This document shows positions 51,404-61,573 of a stretch of DNA of 64,000 nucleotides, piece after piece. The stretch is from the NCBI GenBank assembly GCA_951799405.1, contig OX637339.1, forward strand, positions 16,988,001 through 17,052,000. Reading direction: 5' to 3'. The number at the start of each line of letters is the position of its first letter. Within the stretch, counting starts at the first letter, position 1. Source of the DNA: Agapetus fuscipes (Eukaryota; Arthropoda; Insecta; Trichoptera; Glossosomatidae). The position numbers and the translations under genes were made by a program. The notes beneath the pieces are model-generated. The model was not told where the DNA came from. It saw only the letters and a program-made list of their open reading frames with translations, and did not search any database.

Positions 51404-51565
51404 CAAGTTGCAAAGATTATTACATTTAATATTCAGATTAAATGCATTACTTACAAATTAAAATCCAAACCTCTAATGAGCATAAACCCTGCAACTTTTG
51501 CTGACCTTCTCTGAAACAGGGGTGACATTAGCAAAGTGAACCATTTGTGGTCAACCTCATACTAG
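51404..51565 (-). repeat. R1 repeat with core deletion
   Basis: Reverse copy lacking the palindromic core. Retains CCTGCAACTTTTGCTGACC and CTGAAACAGGGGTGAC. Confidence 0.75.
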
Positions 51566-51848
51566 ATGTTACTACCCGTGGACAGACACTCGGATCCAGG
51601 GACTCGAATAAAAGTCTGCTCCAGCTGCTGCGCAGAACCACAAGGACGGTGTTTGGTGACCGAGCCTTTATCGTTGCTGCTCCGACGGCTTGGAATTCAA
51701 TTCCTGCGACCCTCAGGGAGCTGAAGACTGAGGCAGCTTTTAGAAAAGCGCTCAAAACCCAATTTTTTCAAAGACTATTACAAAGCGCCTTTTCAGTGAC
51801 TTAGTCACGAAAAGGCGCTCTACAAGTGTTATTTATTATTATTATTAA
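51566..51848 (+). mobile_element. L2/CR1-like LINE 3' end with (ATT)n tail
   Basis: The plus-strand translation RTVFGDRAFIVAAPTAWNSI, then PATLRELKTEAAFRKALKTQ and FF, then 3' UTR with AAGGCGC..AAAAGGCGCTCTACAAG, ending (TTA)n. It is the same family as 32655-32915 (minus) and allied to 59228-59775. Confidence 0.8.
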
Positions 51849-51884
51849 CTAACATTGCCAGAAAAAAAATTAAACCTAACTGCA

Positions 51885-51995
51885 TGTGTGAAGTAACTTC
51901 TTGCCGCACTGTCCACGTATAGGTCACATTTGGAGAGTGGAACCTTTTTACTTTCACAGATAGGGGAGGCTACTCTTACTTTGCTTGAAGTGAAG
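51885..51995 (-). mobile_element. SINE1 fragment, reversed
   Basis: GTGTGAAGTAACTTCTTGCC and the CTTTTTACTTTCACAGATAGG segment mark the 3' half of SINE1. The following 300 bases to 52297 are AT-rich without recognised content. Confidence 0.55.
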
Positions 51996-52297
51996 AATTC
52001 CCTACTCGTGATGGGAAGCAAGCGTTCTTTAAAATATATTCTTGAATTGATTTTAAATTTTCGCTTGATGCTTGGAAACGTTTATGATATCCTATGTCAT
52101 CTATTTAAGAAATGCTCTGAACGCAAGTATTAAAGTAAAACAAAAATGCCTTAAACTTTTATTCCGTACTGTTAACTAATGATAATGTGATTTCTGCCAT
52201 ATTATGTATTTTTCTTTGTACACTTTATGTAAGAATTTTAATATGTTAGTCTAAAAATTTGGGGATATAAAAGCAACTATAGAAAAACATATTTGTG

Positions 52298-53100
52298 GAG
52301 TCCGTAGTCTAGTGGTTAAAGCTGCTAATAATCTAGCTAGTAATCGGGAGGTCTTGAGTTTGGTTCCCGGCGGAGCACAGCAAAAAAATTGTCGATCGTC
52401 TTTGCTGGGTTGAAAAATTCATGTGCCTTTACCAAAGGTCCATCTAGCCACATAACAGCAATTGGGTCTTGTTTGAGGATTTGGCGCTTTTTACATCGGT
52501 GACCAAGCTTGCAGGGGGCTCTTAAGGTGTGATTCACTCAAAAATCTATTTTATTTCACAGGTAAAGGAGCCTGACCTTACAACAACACTTTACTTGAAG
52601 TGGGAGTTTTCCAACTCCTGAGGAGGCTTGTTCTGGTTTATTGTGAAGGCTAAGTAAACCTTGCCGGATTTTGATTGTGAACTTGAAATAAACACCCTTG
52701 TTGGTGATCAAACCTAGCCTCATGGCATAGAGAACAAGCATTCTAACCAGTCCGTAGTCTAGTGGTTACGCTTCAGAATTGTAAATGGAAGTTTATGGGT
52801 TCGAATCCTGGTTGAGCACAAATAATATACCATATTTTCAAATTTGCTCTTCGCTGGGTTGAAAAATTCATAACTCTACCAAAGACCAGTCATCAAAAGG
52901 TCCATCCAGCCTTACAGCAATTGGGTCTTGCTAGAGAGTTGGTGCTTTCTATAGCTACGACCAGGCTCGCAGAGAGCTCTTGAGGTGTGAATCACTCAAA
53001 AACAGTGCTCACCAAATAAATGATCCTAATATTATTGGTTGGGATCAAACCCTAGCCTTCTTGCATGGAACACAAGCATTCTAACAACTGAGCTATCGAC
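52298..53100. mobile_element. SINE2-SINE1-SINE2-SINE1 cluster
   Basis: SINE2 forward (52298-52548, GAGTCCGTAGTCTAGTGG head) is followed by SINE1 reversed (52550-52750). SINE2 forward follows again (52748-53035, GTCCGTAGTCTAGTGGTTAC head, GGGTTCGAATCC B box, full body), then a reversed SINE1 head (53036-53100). The second SINE2 is inserted within the reversed SINE1 near CTAAC(A/C)A. Confidence 0.75.
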
Positions 53101-53194
53101 AAAAACCTATCTTTAATTGCTTTTATATCCTCTTGTTACTTTTACATGATGCCTAGACATCTAAATGTCTAAGGTTAGCTGTGTTTTAGACCTG

Positions 53195-53334
53195 GTTGAA
53201 CAGTCTTGTCTTTGCTAGCGATCACATTGTTCCATACAAATTGTATGAACAACATTGGACAACCCAAGCAGCTGTTCATGTGCCTATATTTTTTATAACC
53301 ACCACAATCGCTAGCCAAGACGATACTGTTCACG
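53195..53334. mobile_element. Small MITE with ~30-bp TIRs
   Basis: Left TTGAACAGTCTTGTCTTTGC..TAGCGAT pairs with right ATCGCTAGCCAAGACGATAC..TGTTCA. About 140 bp in all. No convincing TSD. Confidence 0.65.
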
Positions 53335-53582
53335 CAGAGAGAGTCAACTGATAGTACCAAACTTGCCTAATTCTATAACACATACATGGAACGAGGCGAT
53401 GCCTGTAATTTTTAGTTCTCTCAATGTTTAGCTACGTAATATGTAAATAGTAAATGTGTAAATATAAAAGGAATATGGCTTTAATAGATTGTTGCATTTA
53501 TTTTGTGGGAAATCTTTCGAGGCTCTGGCCATCCCTAGCATAATAGCAATTGAGTGACAGTTATTGAATAGTGTAATTATTA

Positions 53583-54000
53583 TCAGACTGATTAACTTGA
53601 TGAGCGCTGTTTTTGTGTGACTCACACCTCAAGAGCCCTCTACATTCTTGTGTGTTGCTATTCAGTGCCAATTTCATAAAAAAAGACCTAGTTGATATAA
53701 GGCTCCATGAAGCATTGTGAACGGTTTTTGGATAAATTTGTCAAACCAATAAAGAGCGTTGTAAAAAATTTACTCCGCACAAATTTCAAAAAGAAATTTA
53801 TGACGACACACAATCAGGTTCCTAGAAAAAAAATCAAAGAAATATTTTGTTATTTGTTGCTAAGGATCCTAGTCACAACCCAGGCATATGACGTTTGCCA
53901 GCGGAGAAAAATTCCAAATCATTTTTTTGTGCTCCGTTGGGAGTCAAACCCACTACCTTCTGATTACAAATATGAAGCCTTAACCACTAGACTATAACTA
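53583..54000 (-). mobile_element. SINE2 copy, reversed, with ~130 extra bases
   Basis: The 3' block (GTGTGACTCACACCTCAAGA) and mid body are present to about 53760. The head is at 53925-54000 (TTGTGCTCCGTTGGGAGTC, AACCACTAGACTATAAC). The central stretch 53770-53920 is unrelated and may be an insertion. Confidence 0.6.
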
Positions 54001-54899
54001 GTATAATGAAATTAAATGAATCCGATCTATAACAATGAAAATGCACTAAAATGCTTCATTTTTGAGCACAAAATAAATGCAAATCATTGTTTAAATGCAA
54101 TATTCCTCAAATAAGTCAAAATGTAGTCCACTCTACGACTAAATATGTATAAAATAAGTGTAATAACTACAGTATTTAGATGCGAATATAAATGTATAGA
54201 AACATAACCTCAAAATGTTATCACAATGACAGAAACTCGCCACTTCCAAACGTAATGCCTTAAACCCGACACATTTACACAAAACATAAACTCGACAAAT
54301 TTACACGAAGAGATGTAGCTCGTAGCGCTTTGTTTTTAACGCTTTTATTTGTTAGACAGAGTATTTTTATTCTCAAGTGGCATTTGCAAGGAGAAAAGTT
54401 GCCATATTGTAAATTATTACCTGTAAGAAAACTTGCTTCAATAATTTGATTACGGAAATACGTGAAATTGATAATCCAAGTTACAATAACTGATACAAGT
54501 ATCATTATTATTTTTAAAAAACTTCCCTTTTATGTTTCTTAAAAAACGTCTCATTAAAAATTTGTTTAATTATCACATGTACTGCCATCTATTACCAAAT
54601 CACTATAGTTACTTTGTTGAAATTGTCAGAACAAACATTTTATTGTATCTTTTAATGAGGTATAGAAAATTTTGTGTCCTCACCCGGCCGGGTTGCCAGG
54701 GAAAAGGAATACAAGTATTTCTTTGATAATCAAATTATTGAGCAAGAGCTAGATTATTTGTTTTTATATTATTTTTATCACAACAAAAGAATTGCAGTTT
54801 ACAAATAACCTAAAAATTAGAAAGAAATCCATTTAATTACATATTTTTTTTACAATTTTTAACCATTCATCTCTAACTTCAAATGATTATTTATCAAAT
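54001..54899. other. AT-rich stretch, no gene recognised
   Basis: Contains only a short R5-like segment at about 54660-54725 (CCGGCCGGGTTGCCAGGG). Confidence 0.4.
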
Positions 54900-55330
54900 C
54901 TGTGTCTTTCTTTGGCTCATAAGCCTTGAAGGCTCAGGGCCTCCCGCACCACAACCCTCCAGGGGTGGAAGTCTCGACGACGGTCGATAGTTCTTACCGT
55001 ATCTATTTAAAGATAGGACGAAACAAAATGTTGAAACGTATCAACACCTGATCCATTTTAAATGGAACAACGATCAGCTCTTCTGGCATCGTCATGTTTT
55101 GTTCCGTCGTATCTACAAATAGGTACGGTAAGATCTACCGACGGCTGTCGAGACTTCCACCCCAGGATTCTCAGCCTTGTGCTGCTTCCCTCCATGGTCC
55201 CCTTACTCCCAAAACTTCCGCGTTTGCCCCGACATTGTCCGACCATCGCATCCTGGGACACCCAAGTGGTCTAACACCGGAGGAGGCACCATCCATTTAT
55301 CCAAACTGCAATTCTTAATCCACTTTATGC
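54900..55330 (-). mobile_element. LINE RT-ORF fragment split by a MITE
   Basis: Same LINE region as 25855-26145 (AGGGCCTCCCGCACCACAAC.. and CTTGTGCTGCTTCCCTCC). It is interrupted after CCAGG by a 198-bp MITE and resumes with CCAGGATTCTCAGC. Confidence 0.8.
54964..55161. mobile_element. Fold-back MITE, long TIRs, CCAGG flanks
   Basis: The left end GGTGGAAGTCTCGACGACGG pairs with the right end CTGTCGAGACTTCCACC. Complementarity continues ~65 bases inward (TTACCGTATCTATTT with AAATAGGTACGGTAA). CCAGG is present at 54959-54963 and 55162-55166. Because the ends are G-rich, a shorter TSD is also possible. Confidence 0.87.
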
Positions 55331-55384
55331 ATATTTAATTGTATTTAGGTCCTGTCTGCGATGTACTACATTAATTTACCCCAA

Positions 55385-55520
55385 GTATAATTCATTGCGT
55401 AAACTCCCTTTGATTGCGTAAAAAAAAAAAAGTAATGTTAACTAAATCACTTAATAGCAGTGCCTGCATATATTCCATACATTTTTTATTTACGCTGTCG
55501 AGGGGAGCTAATGTAACTTT
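55385..55520. repeat. Short fold-back repeat (R5 core)
   Basis: Same hairpin-forming unit as 13915-14045, with ATTGCGTAAAC and ATATTCCATACATTTT. An (AAT)n microsatellite lies further on at 55711-55728. Confidence 0.5.
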
Positions 55521-55529
55521 TGTTTACTC

Positions 55530-56260
55530 GGAGTACTTGTTTGAGTACACTTCGGAGAGAGCCACACACTCACTATGAGTTTTACTAGTATTTGAAACTC
55601 TGCTATTAACGATGTTTAGAGATTAGTGATGAAGAGAAACGCACATTCACAAATGGTATAAAATGTTAGACTAAGTATATTATACATTTTTCTAGAATTA
55701 TAAAATTTGAATAATAATAATAATAATAAATATATTATTTTATCCTAGATTGTATTGTCTATGACCATAAAGATTAATGAATTATTTTGTTACTTTGTTT
55801 AGAGGAGAAATATGTTTTCTGTTGTTAGGCATTAAAATATTGTAAAAACATAAATAAATAAAATGTCATACTATTATGAGCTTTTTAAATTATTAAAGGA
55901 AAATAAATAATATATTTGTTTTCATTCACCCCTCACCTTTTTTCCTTTTGAATCCTAAACTTTTATCCATATTGTATAGAATTAAAAACATATTTTATGA
56001 ACCATTTTGTAGAGAAGAACGGGTTTCCCAAAGTTTTGTCGAGAGGATTTGAGGACGCCTCATATGAGACTTAGCTTTTTGTCCATGACGGAAGTGAAAG
56101 TGCACAGATTTAGGCGCGTTATTTTCAACATTAACATAGTGACTTTATACGGAATTAAGGGACGCACTTATGCCAATCCAGTGGGTAGTTTTTATTATCA
56201 ACTTAAAGTCACACATGCTAACATTGAAAATACCGGGCTTTAGAGGGTAAATAGCATACT
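55530..56260. other. No gene recognised
   Basis: AT-rich sequence. A ~64-codon open frame at 56049 has no motif. Confidence 0.35.
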
Positions 56261-56261
56261 T

Positions 56262-57040
56262 TTTTTTTTTTTTTTTAAGGAATCCTGTGCGGGAGGCTCC
56301 CCAATTCTTGTGAGTCTTGGGGGTCTATGTCACCCTGGAAGGGTGCCGCAGAGGTGTTGCTTGAGTTCTTGGTTCTGTCGTGAGGCGCTGCAAGGAAGTG
56401 GTGATTGATGTTGGTTTTGAATAAAACCGGATTAAATTGGGAAGGGAACACAGATACTGGTAGACCATTCCATAAACGGGCAGTTTGGCAAAGGAATGAG
56501 TCATGAAAACGCCAAGTTCTCATAGTTTTGAGATCGACTGCAAAGGGATGAATGAGAGTCGTACTACGAGTTTCCCTTTCTGAAATGCGAGGGGGAGGGA
56601 TTAATGAATGGAGCTCATTAGAACAAGCTCCGTGGTAATATCGATAAAAAAGACTGAGCATTCCAACTTTTCTTCTGTGCTGGAGCGGCTGCAGATCGGA
56701 TGTCAGAGAAGGATCATTGATCAACCTCACTGCCCTCCTTTGCACAGAATCAAGTTGGTCACTCAACTTCTTGGACATACCACACCAGAGATGGCTGCCA
56801 TACTCGATAATGGGGCGGATTTGGGATTTATACAGAGTCAATAACTGGGCTGAAGTAAAAAACCTACGGGCTCTGTATAATATGCCGAGTCGCCGGAAAG
56901 CGGAAGTTGTGCGAGACTCAATAGCATCATGGTATTTTAACTCTGATGACAGAGAAACACCAAGAAGATTTAAGTGTTCATGGTTAGAGAGGGAGACATT
57001 GTCGAAAGTTGGGAGATAGTTGTTTGGAATCCTCTTTAAG
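56262..57040 (-). mobile_element. Truncated LINE with RT C-terminal domain and A tail
   Basis: On the minus strand, after a frameshift near 56845, a 188-codon frame reads TLYKSQIRPIIEYGSHLWCG, LDSVQRRAVRLI and then SLFYRYYHGACSNELHSLIP and LWNGLPVSVFP. This is the C-terminal thumb and tail of a Jockey/CR1-type RT. It ends in a 3' A run (T run at 56262-56276). It is 5'-truncated, as is usual for LINE insertions. Related 3' ends lie at 28736 and 39530. Confidence 0.85.
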
Positions 57041-57596
57041 GATATCAGACATGCTTACTAGCTGTAAGCAGTAAAATAAAACATACATTTTATCAACACA
57101 TTTACTATAAAACACGTGACATTTCACATGAAATGAAGTAGGTTGGAGTAAGGAAGAAGAATAGGTGTAGAGATGGGTATCCTAAAAAAAACTTTAAAGA
57201 ACTAGGACAGGAGAATACAGTAAAATTAAGTAAAATAATGTCATTTGTACTAGGAGTGCATCAAGAAGAACAAATTAAAACAACAATCAATAGGTACAAT
57301 ATCTGCATTTGTGAATCGTCTAACAAAATATAATGACCTCAAATGTTATAAAAACAATAGTGCCTGTTGCACCAACCTCCAATCAATATTTGATTGAGAC
57401 ATCAAATTTGATTGCTTGCTTCTGGTTAGGACCTCGGTTAAGTATTTCTCGGAAGTGGGTAATAACATGATGGAATTTGAACAATAATATATTGTATGAG
57501 CTGACTTAAACTTAATTTTGATTTTTGTCTGATTGGAGCTTGGCACAACAGGCCCTAAGAAAACATGAAGAGGTGGGTACACATGAATAATAAAGT
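57041..57596. other. No gene recognised
   Basis: AT-rich sequence with short open frames only. Confidence 0.35.
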
Positions 57597-58345
57597 ATGA
57601 CGGCAACAAAATATAGGAGATCCCAACTCCATAATCCATACAAGTAGTGACATCTGTGTGGTGTCATTACAAGTCGGATAACCTCAATATTTTTGGCGGG
57701 AAAGTATCAGGGCGTCAGAATCACATGAAAAGGTGGATAACCTAACATATTTAAATGTTAGGCTAAAAGTATTAGGACAGCAGAATATATGGAAAGGTGG
57801 AGAACCTAACCTTTTCAAGTTTCATGCTTAAAAGTATCAGAGCAGCAGAATGCATAAGAAGATCTCAGCTCAATAATCCATATAAGTAGTGACATCTGTG
57901 TGGTGCCATATTACAAGTAGGATAACCTCAATCTTTTGGCGGAAAAGTCAGGGCGCCAGAATCCATAAAGAGGTAGATAGCCTAACCCATCAAAGCTTCA
58001 GGCTTAAAAGTATTAGGAGAACAGAATGCAAAAGGAGGTGGAGAGCCTAACTTTTATCTTCTTTTAATGTGAAAAGTATCAGGGCAGCAGAAAATATAGA
58101 AGGAGATCCAAGCTCACAATCCTTACAAGCAGTGACATCTATATAGCGTCCTTGGAAGTAAAACTACCTCATTTTTGGCGGGAAGTAACAGGGTAGAAGC
58201 AATCTGAAGGAGGTAGAGAGCCTAACATTTCTCTTCTTTTAATGCTTAAAATATCAGGGCAGCAGAATGCAACAGGAGACCCAAGCTCATAATTCATAAA
58301 AGCAGCAACATCTGTGAATTTCCTAACAAAGTAAAGATATAGAGA
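57597..58345. repeat. Higher-order degenerate tandem repeat, ~245-bp period
   Basis: The phrase 'AAGTAGTGACATCTGTGTGG' recurs in modified form near 57642, 57885, 58130 and 58305. Between them are sub-repeats such as AAAAGTATCAGGGCAGCAGA and AGGTGGAGAGCCTAAC with ~80-bp spacing. The array is ancient enough to have many indels. Confidence 0.75.
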
Positions 58346-58509
58346 ACCTGAGCTGCTCAAATATTAATATCTCATATTTACCATTCTACCCTCTCTGCTA
58401 TAATTTTTATAGTTATTATGTCAAGTCGACCTTAGGTATTTTCCTGCTTTCACTTAATACTTATATATACTTAGGTACAGAATTTCTACATTGAATAGAA
58501 GTTTTAGAC

Positions 58510-58600
58510 TTTCTGGCCGGTGGTTGACATTGTAGAGTTGTCATCTATCGGAGCTGGAGCTTCCAGACGTTTCTCACAGCATGATGACAATTGACGATGA
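58510..58600. mobile_element. Retroelement terminal fragment
   Basis: CGGAGCTGGAGCTTCCAGAC and GTTTCTCACAGC mirror 17270-17300. Tentative. Confidence 0.35.
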
Positions 58601-58849
58601 TATGTGATGTTGATGAAACTCTTAAGCATGAAAAGTAGTTGGAGGATTGTTATTATGAGAATAACAATTTGTCAGGTACTTTACATTCAAGTTGTATGGC
58701 AGAGCAGTGACATACATAATATATGATTTCTTTATTGTCGTTTCTGATACCATATTATGATTGAGCAAAAAAATCATTATACTGAAATTTTTGTTCAGAC
58801 TGCAAATATTTCTGTAGTTGCGTCTAGCTTGACATTCAATATCCCGAGT

Positions 58850-58970
58850 AAGACTCTGCGTAAACTCCTCTCGATTACATAAATCCAAAATTATTGAAAA
58901 CTAAATCACTCATTAGGAGTGTCGTCATATATTTAATATATTTTGGCTTTAGGCAATCGAGGGGAATTTG
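58850..58970. repeat. Short fold-back repeat (R5 core)
   Basis: AAACTCCTCTCGATTACATAA, then ATCACTCATTAGGAGTGTCG and ATATTTAATATATTTTGGC. Fifth copy of the family. Confidence 0.5.
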
Positions 58971-59039
58971 GTGTTCACCACTGATAAATGACAGCTGGAT
59001 TGCTGGAATGGATGGAGATCAAAATGTGTTTATTTTCAT

Positions 59040-59135
59040 CATTATGAGATTGACAGCCCTGGGTGAGCCTTGGCTGAATCCAGGATTTCCCTCCACTCTC
59101 GCTTGTTCATCACCTTGCCACATTTATCAAAACGA
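59040..59135 (-). mobile_element. LINE RT-ORF tail scrap
   Basis: The minus strand reads MNKREWREILDSAKAHPGL, the 'W..x.DSAKAHxGL' end of RTE-like ORFs. Confidence 0.5.
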
Positions 59136-59227
59136 CTTACAGGATGAGAAAATAACTCAGTAATCAGAACTAAAAAAAAATATTTTCCTTTAATTTCTAA
59201 ATTGTATTTAAAGTCGTAAATAATCAT

Positions 59228-59775
59228 AATAATAAAGACAACATTTATAGCGCCATTTTGTGATAAATCACTACAAGGGCACTATTCAACTGTGACATCT
59301 TCGAAACAAACATGTCTTCAATCCCGACCTAATCGCACTTGCACTCTCTACGGCTCTAAGCTCATGGTTTAGGGAATTCCAAAGCACAGGGCAGGCTATG
59401 CAAAAGGCACAATCCAAATATTTTGCTTTATTAGATGGTTTTTTATCAATTAATTCACAGAAGTACTACTTGCAGATCTTAATGCCAGCCGCTTACCATC
59501 TACTGAGTCCCTCCCACAAAGAACTGAAATATACTGTGGGGCAACACACTCAATCTAAAGTACTCAATCCTTTCGCCAATTTTAAGCCAGTGAAACTGGT
59601 CTCTTAATGTAGGGGTAATGAAAACATAATTTTTTAAATTAAATATTAGACGCGCTCCTATATTGAACACGGAGTAAAGGCTGTTCAACTGCACACACGG
59701 TAGGCCACTGTACATTCCATTACAATAATTAAGCCTTGAGGGTACAAGCGCAGTCACAAAGGTTTTGGTTTCCCC
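59228..59775 (-). mobile_element. CR1/L2-like LINE fragment
   Basis: The minus strand encodes VPSRLNYCNGMYSGLPCVQL, then FNIGARLIFNLK and ITPTLRDQFHWLKIGERIEY, the conserved RT thumb region. Its 3' UTR ends in TTTATAGCGCC..(AAT)n. Several frame breaks. Confidence 0.75.
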
Positions 59776-60376
59776 GTAAACCTCTTTCTTATTCTGAAAT
59801 GTGGTTTACCTCACCTGGGCTAGAAGTCTCATCACCACGGTAATTCTGTATTATGTATTAAGGTCCTGTCTGGAATGTTCCTCATTATTTGTGAGAGAGA
59901 AGACGCTCCTTTTTCCCCCAGAATGATGATAATCCTTTCCATTCAGTTCATTTATTTCCAACTTTGGGTTAGGTATTTGATGTTATTTGGTACTGGTCAT
60001 ATTTTTGGGTTGGCCACCCTCATCTCACCAGGCAGGGAATGTTTCCCCTTCAATTGTACGTAATTTTTCACCCCAAATGGTGCGGTCGTAATATAATCGA
60101 CTATTACCAACACCATCCGTGGAATAAAATTCCGTTCAGTATTAAAAAACCGTGTATCAATACACACAGAAGTGTCACGAATAAATAATTTAACTAAAAA
60201 ACATTTTTAAGTGTCAAAACAATACGATTTTTTAAATCCCAAGGAAAAGGCTAGGGACGCCATCTTGGTTCTTTCGTATTGTGATTCCAACTTTTTATTT
60301 TTGCGAACACTAGAGCTGCTCTCCGAGATTTGTGTTTCCGCTTTTGTTTCTGTGTTTTTCCGTGCCTTTTTGCAAT

Positions 60377-61573
60377 ATGTCCGGGGAGCAAGAAAGTTCG
60401 GGAAAAAACCAAAAATCGAAAAAAGGCGCACGCCGCGCACCTTCCTCCTCCAGTTCCTCTGACAGGGAGAGAAGCCGTAGGAGGCGCAGCAAGCCCTCCA
60501 AGACAGAGGAGGCCATCAAGAGGCTATCAGAGCAGCTGACTGCGCTTCAGCACTTCGTTTTCAGACAAGCTGAAGGCAGCATGTCTGAAAGCGGCAGGGA
60601 AACACCTGCATCGCCACAAGACACCCTCTTGCCTCCACGTGCTGAAGATGTGCTCGTGCCCCCACCTACCGAAGTTTCTCCACCTGCCGAAGCGCCTCTA
60701 GCGGAATTCCTCATGCCTGAGCCGATGGTGGCCCTCAAGGAGTCTGCTTTCCCTGCGCCATCATCCCACGCGCTGAAGACCTTGGAGCGTCTTCAAGGCT
60801 TTAACACACATACATGGGCAAACGTGAGGTACACGAAAACCTTGAAGGAGTATGTAGCAGAGCCAGGCTTTAAAGACCTGGAGGTGAACCCCGAGTTCCA
60901 GGTGCTCGGCAATTCGTCTCCCCAACTCGCTGGCATGGAGCGGACCCTGGCGGCCATAACGCACGCCGCCCTGCAGCAGCGGAACGCCATGCAAGAGGGC
61001 CTGCAAAACCTTTTAAGCTGGGCAACCAGCGAGGGCACCAAACTGTCACCCAAAGCCCTAGAGGTGAAAATAAAGGAAATATTCTGCCAACCAGCAGTCA
61101 CCAAGGCAAGTGATGATCTGCTGCAGATTTCGTGCGGGAAGAGGGCGGAGGTCATCGAATTTCGCCGCGAGCGAATCCTGGATCACTGCAGAAACCAGTT
61201 CGACAGGCAAGCTCTCCTCAAGATCCCTCCATCAAGCCGCCATCTCTTCGACGAAGAAGCCCTTAATTCCCAGCTACAAAAATTGGGAGGCTTCGCAAAG
61301 GTGCTCCGTCCCACCACAACACCGCAGCCTATTTACCCCCTCAAGGTGCACGCTGGACCTTCCACGTCACATGAAAATGGGGATCAGAAACGCCTTCCGC
61401 CGAAACGAACCCCAAGCAAACCCTTTCATGAGGGGCAGTATTATCGGCCAGTCCATGGTACTCGCGCCCCTCAGACTGGCAGGCATCCCACCTCCGGTCC
61501 TAAAAAGGGAGGAAGAGCGCCAAAACCAAGGCGCGGACAAACTTCCCGCCGTCGGTTCCAAGGGGACAGATGA
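60377..61573 (+). CDS. DIRS gag-like protein, intact
   Basis: I place the start at MSGEQESSGKNQ (60377); the frame is open 15 codons further upstream with a hydrophobic stretch that looks untranslated. The N-terminal third is basic and Ser-rich (SSSSSSDRERSRRRRSKPSK) and then Pro-rich. The central block RLQGFNTHTWANVRYTKTLK, AEPGFKDLEVNPEF is shared with the other DIRS gag. The C terminus is again basic (GGRAPKPRRGQTSRRR), suggesting RNA binding. 398 residues. The RT frame overlaps its end in the +1 frame. Confidence 0.88.
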   Translation: MSGEQESSGKNQKSKKGARRAPSSSSSSDRERSRRRRSKPSKTEEAIKRLSEQLTALQHFVFRQAEGSMSESGRETPASPQDTLLPPRAEDVLVPPPTEVSPPAEAPLAEFLMPEPMVALKESAFPAPSSHALKTLERLQGFNTHTWANVRYTKTLKEYVAEPGFKDLEVNPEFQVLGNSSPQLAGMERTLAAITHAALQQRNAMQEGLQNLLSWATSEGTKLSPKALEVKIKEIFCQPAVTKASDDLLQISCGKRAEVIEFRRERILDHCRNQFDRQALLKIPPSSRHLFDEEALNSQLQKLGGFAKVLRPTTTPQPIYPLKVHAGPSTSHENGDQKRLPPKRTPSKPFHEGQYYRPVHGTRAPQTGRHPTSGPKKGGRAPKPRRGQTSRRRFQGDR

